Assembly: GCA_036346275.1 (NCBI GenBank)
Contig: CM070711.1
Span: forward strand, 45,447,435-45,511,434
Direction: 5' to 3'
From: Otatea glauca
Taxonomy: Eukaryota; Streptophyta; Magnoliopsida; Poales; Poaceae
Length of the DNA: 64,000 nt
Below are positions 11,001-21,000 of this stretch, piece by piece (the first letter of the stretch is position 1; every line of letters begins with the position of its first letter). Position numbers and translations under genes: made by a program. The notes under the pieces were generated by a model. It was not told the DNA's origin. It made no database searches and saw only the letters and a list, made by a program, of their open reading frames with translations.

Positions 11001-11018
11001 ATTCGTGTAGTAGTGTTC

Positions 11019-11815
11019 TAACCTTCGACAAATCTCCTCGCCACAAGGTGTAGGGCTGCTAGAGATTAATCTTCTACCTCCACTACACCAGGGTCAATTA
11101 ATAACTATATGAATTAGACAATTATCTAAGCAAATAACGCTTTAAACTCTTAACTTCCTAAATTATACACTATAAAGAATTTAGTATTAATACGCTCACT
11201 CTTCTGGTTCTTCATCTTGCGGTGTGGGTGGTTCCTCTAAAAGAACGTACGGTGATGCATGTACGCGATTTTGTGCGAATGATTCAGTCACATACTCTCG
11301 GTATCATCTAAGCAGTGAGTACATGCTTTTGCTCCTTTTGTACTCTGGCCCGATAGGTTAGCAATGGCAGAATAATCATTTATGGTGCAGAACAACAGAC
11401 AGTGCAAAAGTGAAGTTCTCTCGTTAGCGCTCATCCCATACCTGTACCCTAGGATCCCACAGTATTTTAAGATCTTCCACCAATGGTGCTAGGTACACAT
11501 CAATGTAGTTCCTAGGTTGCCTTGATTATTGGATAAGTATGGATAGCAAAATGTACTTCCGCTTCATAGACAAACAAGGAGTAAGGTTGTAGATACAGAG
11601 ATTCACGGGTCAAGTGCTATGTCGGTTACTCATGTTACCGAAAGGATTCATCCATCTGTACTCAATCCAAACCTTATATTCCTCGGTTTCGCACCAATTT
11701 CTGCAAACCTCCTATCGATGTTTCTCCACCGGGAAGAATCAGTAGGGTGTCTTAGCATTCCATCATTCTTACACTCCTCCGAGTGCTAACGCAGTAGTTT
11801 TGCCTCCTTAGGTTG
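11019..11815 (-). pseudogene. TNP2 transposase pseudogene, C-terminal part (CACTA-2)
   Basis: Read on the minus strand from 11815, degraded frames give the central TNP2 sequence: EAKLLR-HSEE, GMLRHPTDSSRWRNIDR, NIRFGLSTDG, NPFGNMS-RHST-P, LCIYNL, MKRKYILLSILIQ, DIDVYLAPLVEDLKILW (with small changes) and VQVWDE. These are standard landmarks of plant CACTA TNP2 transposases. Several stops and frameshifts break it. Around 11200-11340 it passes into a different-looking acidic tail (EEPPTPQDEEPEE). It continues directly the N-terminal part at 15891-16623; the solo LTR between them lies inside the reading frame. The last ~100 bp before 11019 are unassigned and may include the end of LTR G. Confidence 0.8.
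11811..11815. repeat. target-site duplication (GGTTG), left copy
   Basis: GGTTG at 11811-11815 is repeated at 15886-15890, exactly flanking an LTR that starts TGTAACAG and ends GCCTTACA. Confidence 0.9.
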
Positions 11816-12813
11816 TGTAACAGCCTCAAAAATCATAAAATAAAGAAAAATGAAATAAAAATCTTTTGTGTATTATTTTCGAAATTTCTGAATTTTCTAG
11901 ATTTTCTGAATATTCTTTTGGCTTTTCTTTAATGCAAGAAGGTGAAACAAAGAATATGGTAAATAGAAAATGGTAAAAAGTAAAAATGTTAATTCAACAA
12001 AAATTTACCAAAGTTTCTAAAAATATCTGAGGGCTCTCCTCAGCTTGCTTAAGTCGGTGGGTAAGCTGAATTAATAAAAATAACAATTAATCAAAGATAA
12101 TCATGAGTAAATATCTCAGGGTAAAATGGTAAAACAATTTGGTAAAAATATCTGTAAGTCATCCTGATCCAAAATTTTTATCTTGCCGACATCAGAACAG
12201 TATCAACCTTCAGTAAAAATATCAAGAATTTATTAATTTATTTTATAATTTTAAAAATTCAAAAACAGTGGATAAATAATTTGGAAAACAGTAATGTCAG
12301 AATTTATAAAATTTAAATAATAATAATTAAAGTCTTTAATTTTTACAGAATCTGTATAATATCATTTAAAACTACCATAAAAAGTTTTGTAAAATAATCC
12401 CTTAATTTAATCGCAAATTAAAAGAAAAACCGAATGGGCAATGCAGCAACTGTTGCAATGTCAGAATTTTATAAAAATCTTCATGCATCATAAAATATCG
12501 AAAATTTTTCAGGAGGCTGGTAATATCCTTGCCGACCTATGGTAAAAATCTTATAAAATTTCACGTCGTTTTGACCATCAAAATCCCCGTTCTAATCCCG
12601 TTCGGTCGTGAGCCTTCGCCAGAGTTCTTTTTCTGTTTCACTGACATGTGGGCCCGGGCTGTCAGCGAGCCAACTCAGCCGACAGCCACTGCCATCTGGC
12701 CCCGCGTGTCAGCCTCCCAGCCGCGTTCTTCTCCCTCTCCCGCTCTCTCGCGCAGAGACGCCGCCTCTCGGTTCTTCACAGCGCGCGCCCGCGCTAAACC
12801 GCCTTTGAGCCCA

Positions 12814-12820
12814 TATAAAA
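12814..12820 (+). promoter_or_regulatory. TATA box of solo LTR A
   Basis: TATAAAA at the start of the GC-rich core, in the context CCCATATAAAACCCC. The same element is at 61539-61546 in the 3' LTR of A'. Confidence 0.6.
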
Positions 12821-15562
12821 CCCCTCCTCGCGTCCGCCGACCCAGCTTGCTCCCGGTGCAACCCATTCCGCGCTGCTATTGTCATCTTTCGCAATTCCGC
12901 AAAAAACCGCAAAGAGGGCAAAACACCGTATCTTCCGCCTCATCCATTCCAACCCAATTCCTTCGACCAAGCACCCTAGCACCTCGAGAACCCATCCCAA
13001 GCTCCGGTAGAAACCCTTTCTTCCCGGCGAGCTTCTCGCGTGTTTTTCTTCCGCGCCATCGCAGACGGTGAGACCTTCCTCCTTCATTCATTCTTCAAAG
13101 CGATTGATGAAAGTGGTTCCTTGAGTCGCGCAGTGCTCATCCGAGTGAAAATGAAGCGGTTAGCTCTAGTTTTGCATCGCCGCCGCTCGGCCATTGCCGC
13201 CGCCCTCGCAGACGGTGGCATGCATGCAGAGCCCCTCGAGCCACCGCCGCCACCAAAGTGTGCGCGGATGCCTCGAACCTCTGAGTGGAACCCATTCCAC
13301 CCGGAGGCTCGCTCCGCCGTCGGCGAACTCCGCGAGCCGCCGCCGCCGCCGGTGGAATCCGCCTTCCGGCCGCCTCGGACCGCGCGCGGCCGTCCCTGGT
13401 TCGCACGGATGCGCTGGCTTCGAGTGGAATCGATTCCATCGCTCCGGCCCGGTTCGGCGCCGCCGAGCCGGGCTGGCGTACTGCTCTGGTCACCGCCAAG
13501 CGGGCCCGACTGTCGGTCTCATCTTGGCGTCGATCAACGCCATGTGGGCCTCGGTGTCGATCGCTATAAGCATCGTCGTCGGCCGACATGTCGACCATTG
13601 TCACGACTGTCGACCTCGCGCGACCGTGCGAACCAGCAGCGTCATACACACCATGACTTCGCATCGATCGGCCGGGCCGACCGATGGGCCCGACTGTCGG
13701 CGCCTCAACAGATTCCGCCCGAAATGGAAAGCGCGTTTTCCCGTGAAAACGTATTTTCCATTTTGCGATTCGATTTTTAGTATTTATTCAAAACCTAGAT
13801 ATTCAAATAGCCATATCTTTTGAATAATTTAACCAAATTTGATGAAATAAATTTCTAAATTCATATAAAATTCAGTAGATTCAGAATATGCAAAAATATT
13901 TCAGAATTGAATTTTATTTAAATTTCGAATTTAAATTCAAAGAAAAGGTTAGAAATATGCCATTCATGAAAATTTTGCAAATAACCTCCAGATTTAGTAA
14001 AATAAATTTTATTAGAATCCTTGTAATCTCAGGAACCAGAATCTGTAAAAATACTTAGGGTGTGTTGTAAGAAAAATCTAAGTTATAAAATAAGTATAAA
14101 ATAATGCAATAATGGTTTAAATAGATCAAATCTTTAAATTGCAAAAGAAAACAAATAACTCATGTAACCATTCCTGAAATTTGTGAAAACATTTTATTTG
14201 AATATTTCCATCTGATTTCTTTTTGGCTCTATTGAAATTTGGTATTTGTTATATGTTGCCATACGACGTGTAGAGCCCGACGAATCCGGTACATTCGACG
14301 ACCAGGAGTTTGAAGTCGAGGATAGTCAACAAGGCAAGCAAACCTCCTTTGTTCATATTGATCCCAGTTTTATAAATGTTTTCATTAAATGTTTTACTGC
14401 ATACTTTATTTTGTAAAGTCTGCTATATTTCGGGTAATGGTAATTGTACTAGTAGACTTATAGAACTTCCTTAATAAGTAGAAAATTGTGAACCTTGAAA
14501 ACCCTAGAATAGCTTAGACAATATTTAATGTCAATCTGGGTTACTCACATTTAGTGAAATGCTTAGCCAAAGCTAAATGAAGATAAAACTGAGAAATGAT
14601 TAAAGACTTTGGATATGACATTTAAATGGGTATGACCATTTTTGTGGTTGGTATTTGGTTGGAAAATGAAAATAAACTATGGTTTAGATGCGGGCAATTA
14701 TTGGCAATAGCCGGTTGTGCATGTCTTTGCACGTAGTGTAGGGTGGAGATTATTGCCCGTGTCGGATTAAGGACCGAACTATGGGTTGTTTTCAGGCCAA
14801 GAATTACCGTACAACCACAAGTGCTGGTATGGGACAGCTCTAACTTATTAAGTTGTTTAAAACTAGCTTTGCACTTGGAAGGCCGGAGTAGTACGAGTTG
14901 TTTCTTAATGAATTGCTCGGGGACGCCCACACCGAGGTGATCATGGATTAAACGTCTACCAATATAGCGGTGTATGCCATAATCGTGGGTAGTTCCATCA
15001 TTTCTATGCTCTGAGTTCTTACACCACGAATGGGTTATCGTCACCGTCTTTGGTGCAAAGTTAGGTTTAAATAATGTAATGATTATAACATGACTCTGCG
15101 GCACACCAAAGGCGGTGTGCAAATATCGATTGCTCAAAGAGTCAGTCATGTCTTGTGGGAAAGTGTATACCTCTGCAGAGTGTAAAACTAATCGATTAGC
15201 GCGTCATGATCATGGACACTTGGTAAAGTCATCACATAGTTAGCGCTTTGCTTATTTTCATAAAAAGTGGTTTCTACCACGTGTTGGTCATTTCCTTTGT
15301 GTGTGGAAGGAAATGGTTTTAAATATGATCGGTTTACCCAAACATTCGTGATTTATTGATGCTTACATTCTATCACTTTCAATATTAAATCGCTTTATTT
15401 AAATTCCATTTTGCAATCTATTATTCGATATTTACATTTCAAACCAGCTTTATGCAAATTAACCTTATTAGCCTTTCATTGAAATGGCCTGCATGTATTT
15501 TAGGATTTGCATAAGTCTTGCGAGTACGTAAGTACTCAACTTGCCAACATTGATGTTTTTAG

Positions 15563-15636
15563 GTGAAGAAACAGTTTTCCCCGACGATTCTTACGTTGAT
15601 GCAGGATACGGGGAATTTATCGATGAATTTATCTAA
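15563..15636 (+). other. exon-like acidic tail in LTR A
   Basis: GATGTTTTTAG, a good acceptor, precedes a short frame ending DAGYGEFIDEFI and stop (15634-15636). The A' copy at 54372-54445 keeps the frame open to the same stop despite small indels inside it. Equivalent tails end EEGYYEDYVD in family D and GYCDEFL in family C. Confidence 0.4.
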
Positions 15637-15890
15637 GGATTTTCCCTTGTCGGTTCTGTGGACCAATGGGTTAAAAGGCATACTACAAGAAGTTGTCTCC
15701 ATCTGCAGTTTTACTTTTGGTATTGTAAAATAATATGTAATCTTACTTCATTTGTGTAATAAAGTTTGTGTATGACTGTGATATCAATTTGTATTTGTGC
15801 GTACTAGCTACTGATCATGGGACTAGTACTGTATGCACATGGTATCCATTTTTGGTATTTATTTATCAAAAATGGGGGCCTTACAGGTTG

Positions 15891-16623
15891 GCAAATAAAC
15901 GCTTCAGATAAAAAATTACAGGCAGATACCACGCCACCTTAGCAAGAGACGCTTCAAACGGGGAATTACAGGTAGATACCATGCCACCTTAGTCCGTTCT
16001 TCACCTTGATGCCCTCGCCATCGTCATCTGGTTGATTGTTATGCTTGTACTGGGATGCGTTGCACATCGGATATACATGCAAGTCTTCGTACTCTTTATC
16101 GTAGAGGATACAGTCGTTCGGACATGCATATATTCTTTCTACTTCCATTCTCAAGGGACAGAGAACTAGGCTTTGTAGGTTGTTGTCGGCAACTCGTTTC
16201 CCTCCAGAAGCATGCCGCTAATAGACCTAACGGCACCGTGAAACTCTTGTCGGACCAACCGTTACTTGCCTTCAATTTCAGCAGTTCAAGCACAAATGAC
16301 AATCTTGTGTATTTCGACATGCAACCCAGGAACAAAGGTTTCTCCGAGTCGTCCATCAAGCCTTGGAATTTACCATACTCTCTCTTATCACGGTTCCCTT
16401 TTGCATCGTGCAGCATCTGATGTAGATTGTCATCGTGCAACATGTCCTCATCGGAAGTGCAATCGATATTTTTTGGTTTATCGTTGACTTCATCGGCGAT
16501 GTTAGTACTACCTGCTTTCTGTATAATCTGCTCTTCACCGTGACTGGTCCAACATGTACACCCCCTTTTGAAACCCCGCAGAATCAAGTGTGCTTGATCC
16601 GGCTGAGTTGCAGACATCCTCAT
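15891..16623 (-). pseudogene. TNP2 transposase pseudogene, N-terminal part (CACTA-2)
   Basis: TNP2 is the DNA transposase of CACTA elements. Minus-strand frames give its N-terminal landmarks in order: a TCWTSHGE-like segment near 16560; DDMLHD and HQMLHDAKG; CMSKYTRLSFVLELLKLKAS followed by NGWSDKSFT; then EVERIYACPNDCILYDKEYEDL and the zinc-binding-like CNASQYK. At about 15900-16000 a ~60 bp stretch coding for VAWYLPVI-LKRL is duplicated in tandem. The frame is broken between the KASNGWSDKSFT and IYACPNDC segments. The protein would continue into 11019-11815 but for the solo LTR inserted after LFAN. The 5' terminus of the parent element is at 17698. Confidence 0.85.
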
Positions 16624-17339
16624 ATTGTCGCATGATCAATGCATGTACAAGACATAAATTGACCCCCTTTATTAAGCATATCCTTCTCTACAGCTCTTTC
16701 AAAAGTAGAGACACCATTAATGTATTCAATATTCGGCACTCACACGGTTCGCAGCGTACATCTAGCTTCGATCCATCTACGTACGCTACGTATATAACAA
16801 TAAGTGTTAAATAATGAAGTACACTAGGCACATGCATACATTCTTAAATTGGAGCACAAATTAATAACAAGCTAAACCCTACCCTCATAAACCATGCTAG
16901 ATCTAAAGAACAAACGGATTTACAATCTACATATAAGCTACATTTAAACTTATCAATCTAGCTTCTTACATCACAAAGAAGAAATGGATCTTTATGTAAC
17001 CTACATTTGAACTTAGCATCTTCAATTCTCTCTTTACCTAGCTAGTTATATCTTGAGTATAATGCAGGTAGAACCAATTACTACTTTAGATCACAAAGAA
17101 CAAATGGATCTACACCAAGCTAGATCTTCAATTCCCTCTTTACCAAGCTAGATTTTGAATATATTGCAATTAGAACCAATTACTAACCTTAGATCACCAA
17201 AAACAAAAGGATCTACAATCACTCTTCCAAATTTACGGTCTCCTTTCACCAGATCGCCTCTTAATCGCAGCCACCTCAAAAATAGCTCGAGAAACCCTAA
17301 AAACACTAAGTGAGTTGGTGCTCTTTGTACCTTTTTTCA
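16624..17339 (-). other. 5' region of CACTA-2 with dispersed direct repeats
   Basis: No coding sequence is recognised. Four copies of a phrase like AGATCACAAAGAACAAATGG followed by ATCTACA lie at about 16910, 16975, 17090 and 17195, roughly 60-115 bp apart. An AACCCTAAAAACACTAAG segment near 17294 precedes the hairpin array. Repeats of this kind are common next to CACTA termini. Confidence 0.5.
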
Positions 17340-17698
17340 AGATACTCTCATCATAGACGGTTTTAACCAAGAACCGTCAGTGATGACAAACATTCACATC
17401 ACTAACGGTTTTTGGTTAAAAGTGTCAATGATGAGAATTCACATAACTGTCAGTGATGTGAATGGTAGTCATCACTGATGGTTTTTGGATAAAACCGTCT
17501 TTGATGATTCTCACATTACTGACGGTTTTGGCCAAAAACCGTCAATGATGTGAATATTTGTCATCAGTAACGGTTTTTGGTCAGTGGCAGTCAACTCTGA
17601 CGGATTTTGGCTAAAACCGTCGGTAAAGATATCTATCACAAATGATTTTTAAAACTGTTAGTGATGATGGGTCTAATATAAGTCTTTTTGTAGTAGTG
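17340..17698 (-). repeat. 5' terminus and subterminal hairpins of CACTA-2
   Basis: Tandem inverted units combine CACTAACGGTTTTTGG-type arms with CCGTCAGTGATG-type arms. The block ends at 17698 with TTTTTGTAGTAGTG, the reverse complement of CACTACTACAAAAA. TNP2 is transcribed away from this end, as expected. The terminus at 46295 (CACTACTACGAAAGG) belongs to the same family. Confidence 0.8.
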
Positions 17699-18035
17699 TC
17701 TATGTATTCATGGCTATATACGTTGTTGAGAAAGGACAAAAAACCCATAGTTCTATGAGGAGAAGTATTACGAAGACTTCACAAACTAGGAGTGCGTTCA
17801 ACAGACAATTGTATATGGCATGTCGAATGGTATCCAAGTTATTTTTATTTTCGATGCAATAGATTATTAGTTTCTTAAGCCCTATGAGATATAGTTGTGT
17901 AAGTCTTGACCGTAAGGTCTACTATTATTATGAAATAATAATTTGTTACTTTCTTAGTTATTTTATAGAATAGAATGATATTTTATCTATATTGACATTG
18001 TATGCACTACCATAATTTGAAACTAGTACAGTATA
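17699..18035 (+). repeat. D-type LTR fragment, target of element B
   Basis: It aligns along its length with about 690-1025 of LTR D, including AATGATATTT-ATCTAT and GGCATGTCGAATGG. The left side is cut by the CACTA-2 end at 17698. The right side stops at the GTATA duplicated by element B, and similar sequence may continue for a few tens of bases after 32983. It retains the acidic tail (YEEKYYEDFTN and stop at 17787-17789). Confidence 0.65.
18031..18035. repeat. target-site duplication (GTATA) of element B
   Basis: GTATA at 18031-18035 is repeated at 32979-32983, directly flanking the outer ends of the two LTRs. Confidence 0.9.
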
Positions 18036-21000
18036 TGTGAGACCCCGTTCTGATGAACAGGAACCTCCATGTGATTACTGTGCTATTCCCTGGATCAGTA
18101 GCTAGCACTCACATGTTTACAACAATTGGAATCACAACCATACAACAAATATTATTAAGCGGAAGCTATTACATAAAGAAAATTCTTACAAATCGAGATA
18201 AAGCAGCATAAGAAGCAAAGTCTTGTAGTGTGCCCATCCAACACCCGCAGAGCAACCGACAAGGCATAATCCCTAGAAAGATTCGACGAAGAAAACCCGC
18301 AACTGCGGACGAAAGGAACCTTCAAGCTCGGCAACTTAACCACCTAAAAACCACATATAAGCAAGGGTGAGTACATACGTATCCAAGACTTGAGCAAAGC
18401 CTATAATATATGCGAGCCATTTCAAAGGAGGCTACTACAGTTAATTTGCATAAAGCGAGATTGATCTTGTAAAACAAGTTATTTGCAAGCGGAATTTGTA
18501 AAAGCATAATTGACTCATATGAAATAAGTAAAGCATAAGTAATACTCACAACCCATCGTGAATATCGAATAATCCGAAATGGAATCCAATAATGTCGATC
18601 CTTTGACATGAAACAAAAGTCGATAAAATGAGTTCCAAACCAAAACCCAATTTTGGAAAATACCAAAGCATTCTAACATTGGAATGACTTCACCAAGTGT
18701 CCATAACCGTGGACACGGCTAATCGATTAGATTTACACTGCAGAGGTGTACACTTTACCCACAAGGAATGATCAACCTCTTTTGCGGATCGGTTAACACA
18801 CTTCCTTTGGTGTGTCGGCAAGGAGATCATCTGAGCCGTTACATTATCTAGATGTGGCTTTGAACCAGCCCGGACGTTTGACCTCGCCATGGAAGCGTAA
18901 ACACTCACCCAAGACGTGGCTCCTTTCACATCACACCCAACACCACGTTTCGTCCACGGCAAGGCGTACACCGTTGCATTGGTAAGTAAACCCCTACAGA
19001 CAGACCAAACCGGAATGCCCTGCATAACTCCCGCCTTCCTTAGATGCAAAGCCACACCTAAACAACTTAATAGGCTAAGACCCGCCCATACAAGCCCTCG
19101 TGGTTGTACGAAAATCTTGGATCTATAGCGTCCCATTGCTCGGTCCTTAATCCGACGCAGGCGATACTCCACCTAACTACGTGCAAATCCTTTGCACCTC
19201 CGCTATTGCCAATAATCGCCCGCATCAAAACCATAGTTTTATTTTGGGTTTTAATCAAAATACCCATAACCAATGACTTTATTTCCAACATTTTCCATTT
19301 CTCAAGAAACAAATTTTGATCGATCCTCATTCTCATTTGTTCTAAAAGCATGGCTAAGCATGGATAAAAGTAATCGCATATACCCACAATGACATTAAGT
19401 AATTGTCTAAGCTCAATCTATGGGTATCAAGGTACACATGTTCATACTTATCAAGGAAGTTTCATGAGACAACGGTATAACTACCAAGACCACAAAATAG
19501 CGAATTCTGTAAAGTAAACGCGTGCATGAAACATTTTAATAAACACAATGCAAATTAAATACTGGGATCAAGATGGTCAAAGGGGTGCTTGCCTTGCTTA
19601 TATATCGCTTATTGACGAAGACGCGATCGCAGACGACGGAGGCACGACGAAGGAAGGGACGTCGAATTCTACGTCGATCGATCGGAAAATATAGCAAATA
19701 ATAAACTTCAATAAGGGCGAAAAGAAGACAGATGTAAAATCAAATAAAGATTCATTGCAGAAAACAGAATACTTTAGAGTTTGAATTATTTAAGCAATTA
19801 CTTTATTCTTAAACTTAATGACTTCATGATAAACAAAACAGGGTTTTCTTTAGAGATTATCTATTCTTGAATTACGAATTCAAGAGGCTAAAATTATGAA
19901 TTCTAGTATTTACGATTTCGAATTATAGATGCTAAAATTATTTGGATTAAAAGAAATAAAACACTAATTAAGGTTTACGCAATTAGTACTTAACCTTAAG
20001 ATTTTGCATAAGAAGGGTTTTCATTAAGTTATGAGTGATAAGCCAGCTAATTAGATTTATTTATAGTTTTTAAGAAGGTTCTGGTGATACAAATATATTA
20101 ACTACAAACTTCTTCATTAATACAATGCTCACTTATTCATTTTATAAGGTTCATTAAACATAATATTTAGGGCTATTTAACCAACATGATTTATGTGGAA
20201 AACATGATGAAATATGATTATTTCATCATAATAGTGTAGTATATACTTTGGATAATGATTCTAAACAACTTTTATGAATTATAATGTTTAGCTGAAAAGC
20301 TAAACGCGTTGCTAAAAAGCTATCATGACACTAAAGTTTAAGTTGAACGAAATCGGCTAAAAAGGGCTACAACTATCCTTATCATATTAGGGTTTTGCAT
20401 AAGCGAAAACTATATGAATCATTAGTTATAAATAAAACATTTTCTCGAACATAATAGTACATATCCTAAACATCATTTCTAAACCGATTTCCATAGTATT
20501 TGCATTTAGGCGAGGGTTCTACGGATTGATGAAAAAGCTTGATAGTTCAATTTATTACTCGATAAGGGTTCACTTTTGATATTAGATTGCGACTACACGC
20601 CTAGGATAATCTACTCATTTTCGTGCATTAATAGGGCATGATATTAGAAGTAATTTAAGGTTGGTTTCGCGACAAATGGCTTTTATCCGCGATACTTTTC
20701 CTATAAACGATCATTAGGGTCTAACATTATTTTATTTCAACCTAACACAAACATAAGGTATTTTTGTCTTCACAACAGGGTACTATTTTTCGAGGTTATT
20801 AGATTTGGTTTTATCAAATTCTGAATTTATTCCTGAAGGTTACAACTATTCCAAATATGCAATTATTTACTTTTGACCATTAATTATTTACTGTTTTATG
20901 TAGTAAACTTTAAGTATTATTTTATATCTGAAACCTTATACTGCAGAGGTATAATAAAACTGGTTTAGCGATTATTTGAATTCATTTGATCTCTCTATTG

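Larger units (their letters stand above)
6516..11015. mobile_element. complete non-autonomous CACTA transposon (CACTA-1)
   Basis: Left end CACTACTACAGAATAGTACA and right end, read inward on the minus strand, CACTACTACACGAATATACA form terminal inverted repeats. A 3-bp duplication TTC flanks both ends (6513-6515 and 11016-11018), as expected for CACTA insertion. The 4,500 bp element has hairpin-rich subterminal arrays on both sides, a proline-codon-rich repetitive block and at least one captured host exon (ARP3). It encodes no transposase and would depend on proteins from another element. Confidence 0.9.
11816..15885 (+). repeat. solo LTR of the A family (4,070 bp)
   Basis: The LTR begins TGTAACAGCCTC and ends GGGGGCCTTACA with a perfect 5-bp duplication on both sides and no internal retrotransposon sequence. 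It is nearly identical to the 3' LTR at 60554-64000 and to the partial 5' LTR at 53862-54697. Layout: AT-rich U3, a GC-rich core (about 12640-13740) starting near a TATA box at 12814, a long AT-rich stretch, then conserved blocks shared with families B, C and D (about 14640-15240), an exon-like acidic tail (15563-15636) and a possible poly(A) region near 15755. It arose by recombination between the two LTRs of a full element. It interrupts a TNP2 gene. Confidence 0.95.

Noticed and set aside
13040..13780. 246-codon open frame in the GC-rich core of solo LTR A (and 12529-13071, 13194-13823, 61829-62374)
   Set aside because: Several frames on both strands are open at once, as expected from GC-rich composition. 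The frames are not conserved between the solo LTR and the 3' LTR of A', and nothing resembles a known protein.
16055..16420. Plus-strand open frames across 16055-16814
   Set aside because: They lie antisense to the well-supported TNP2 sequence and match nothing known.
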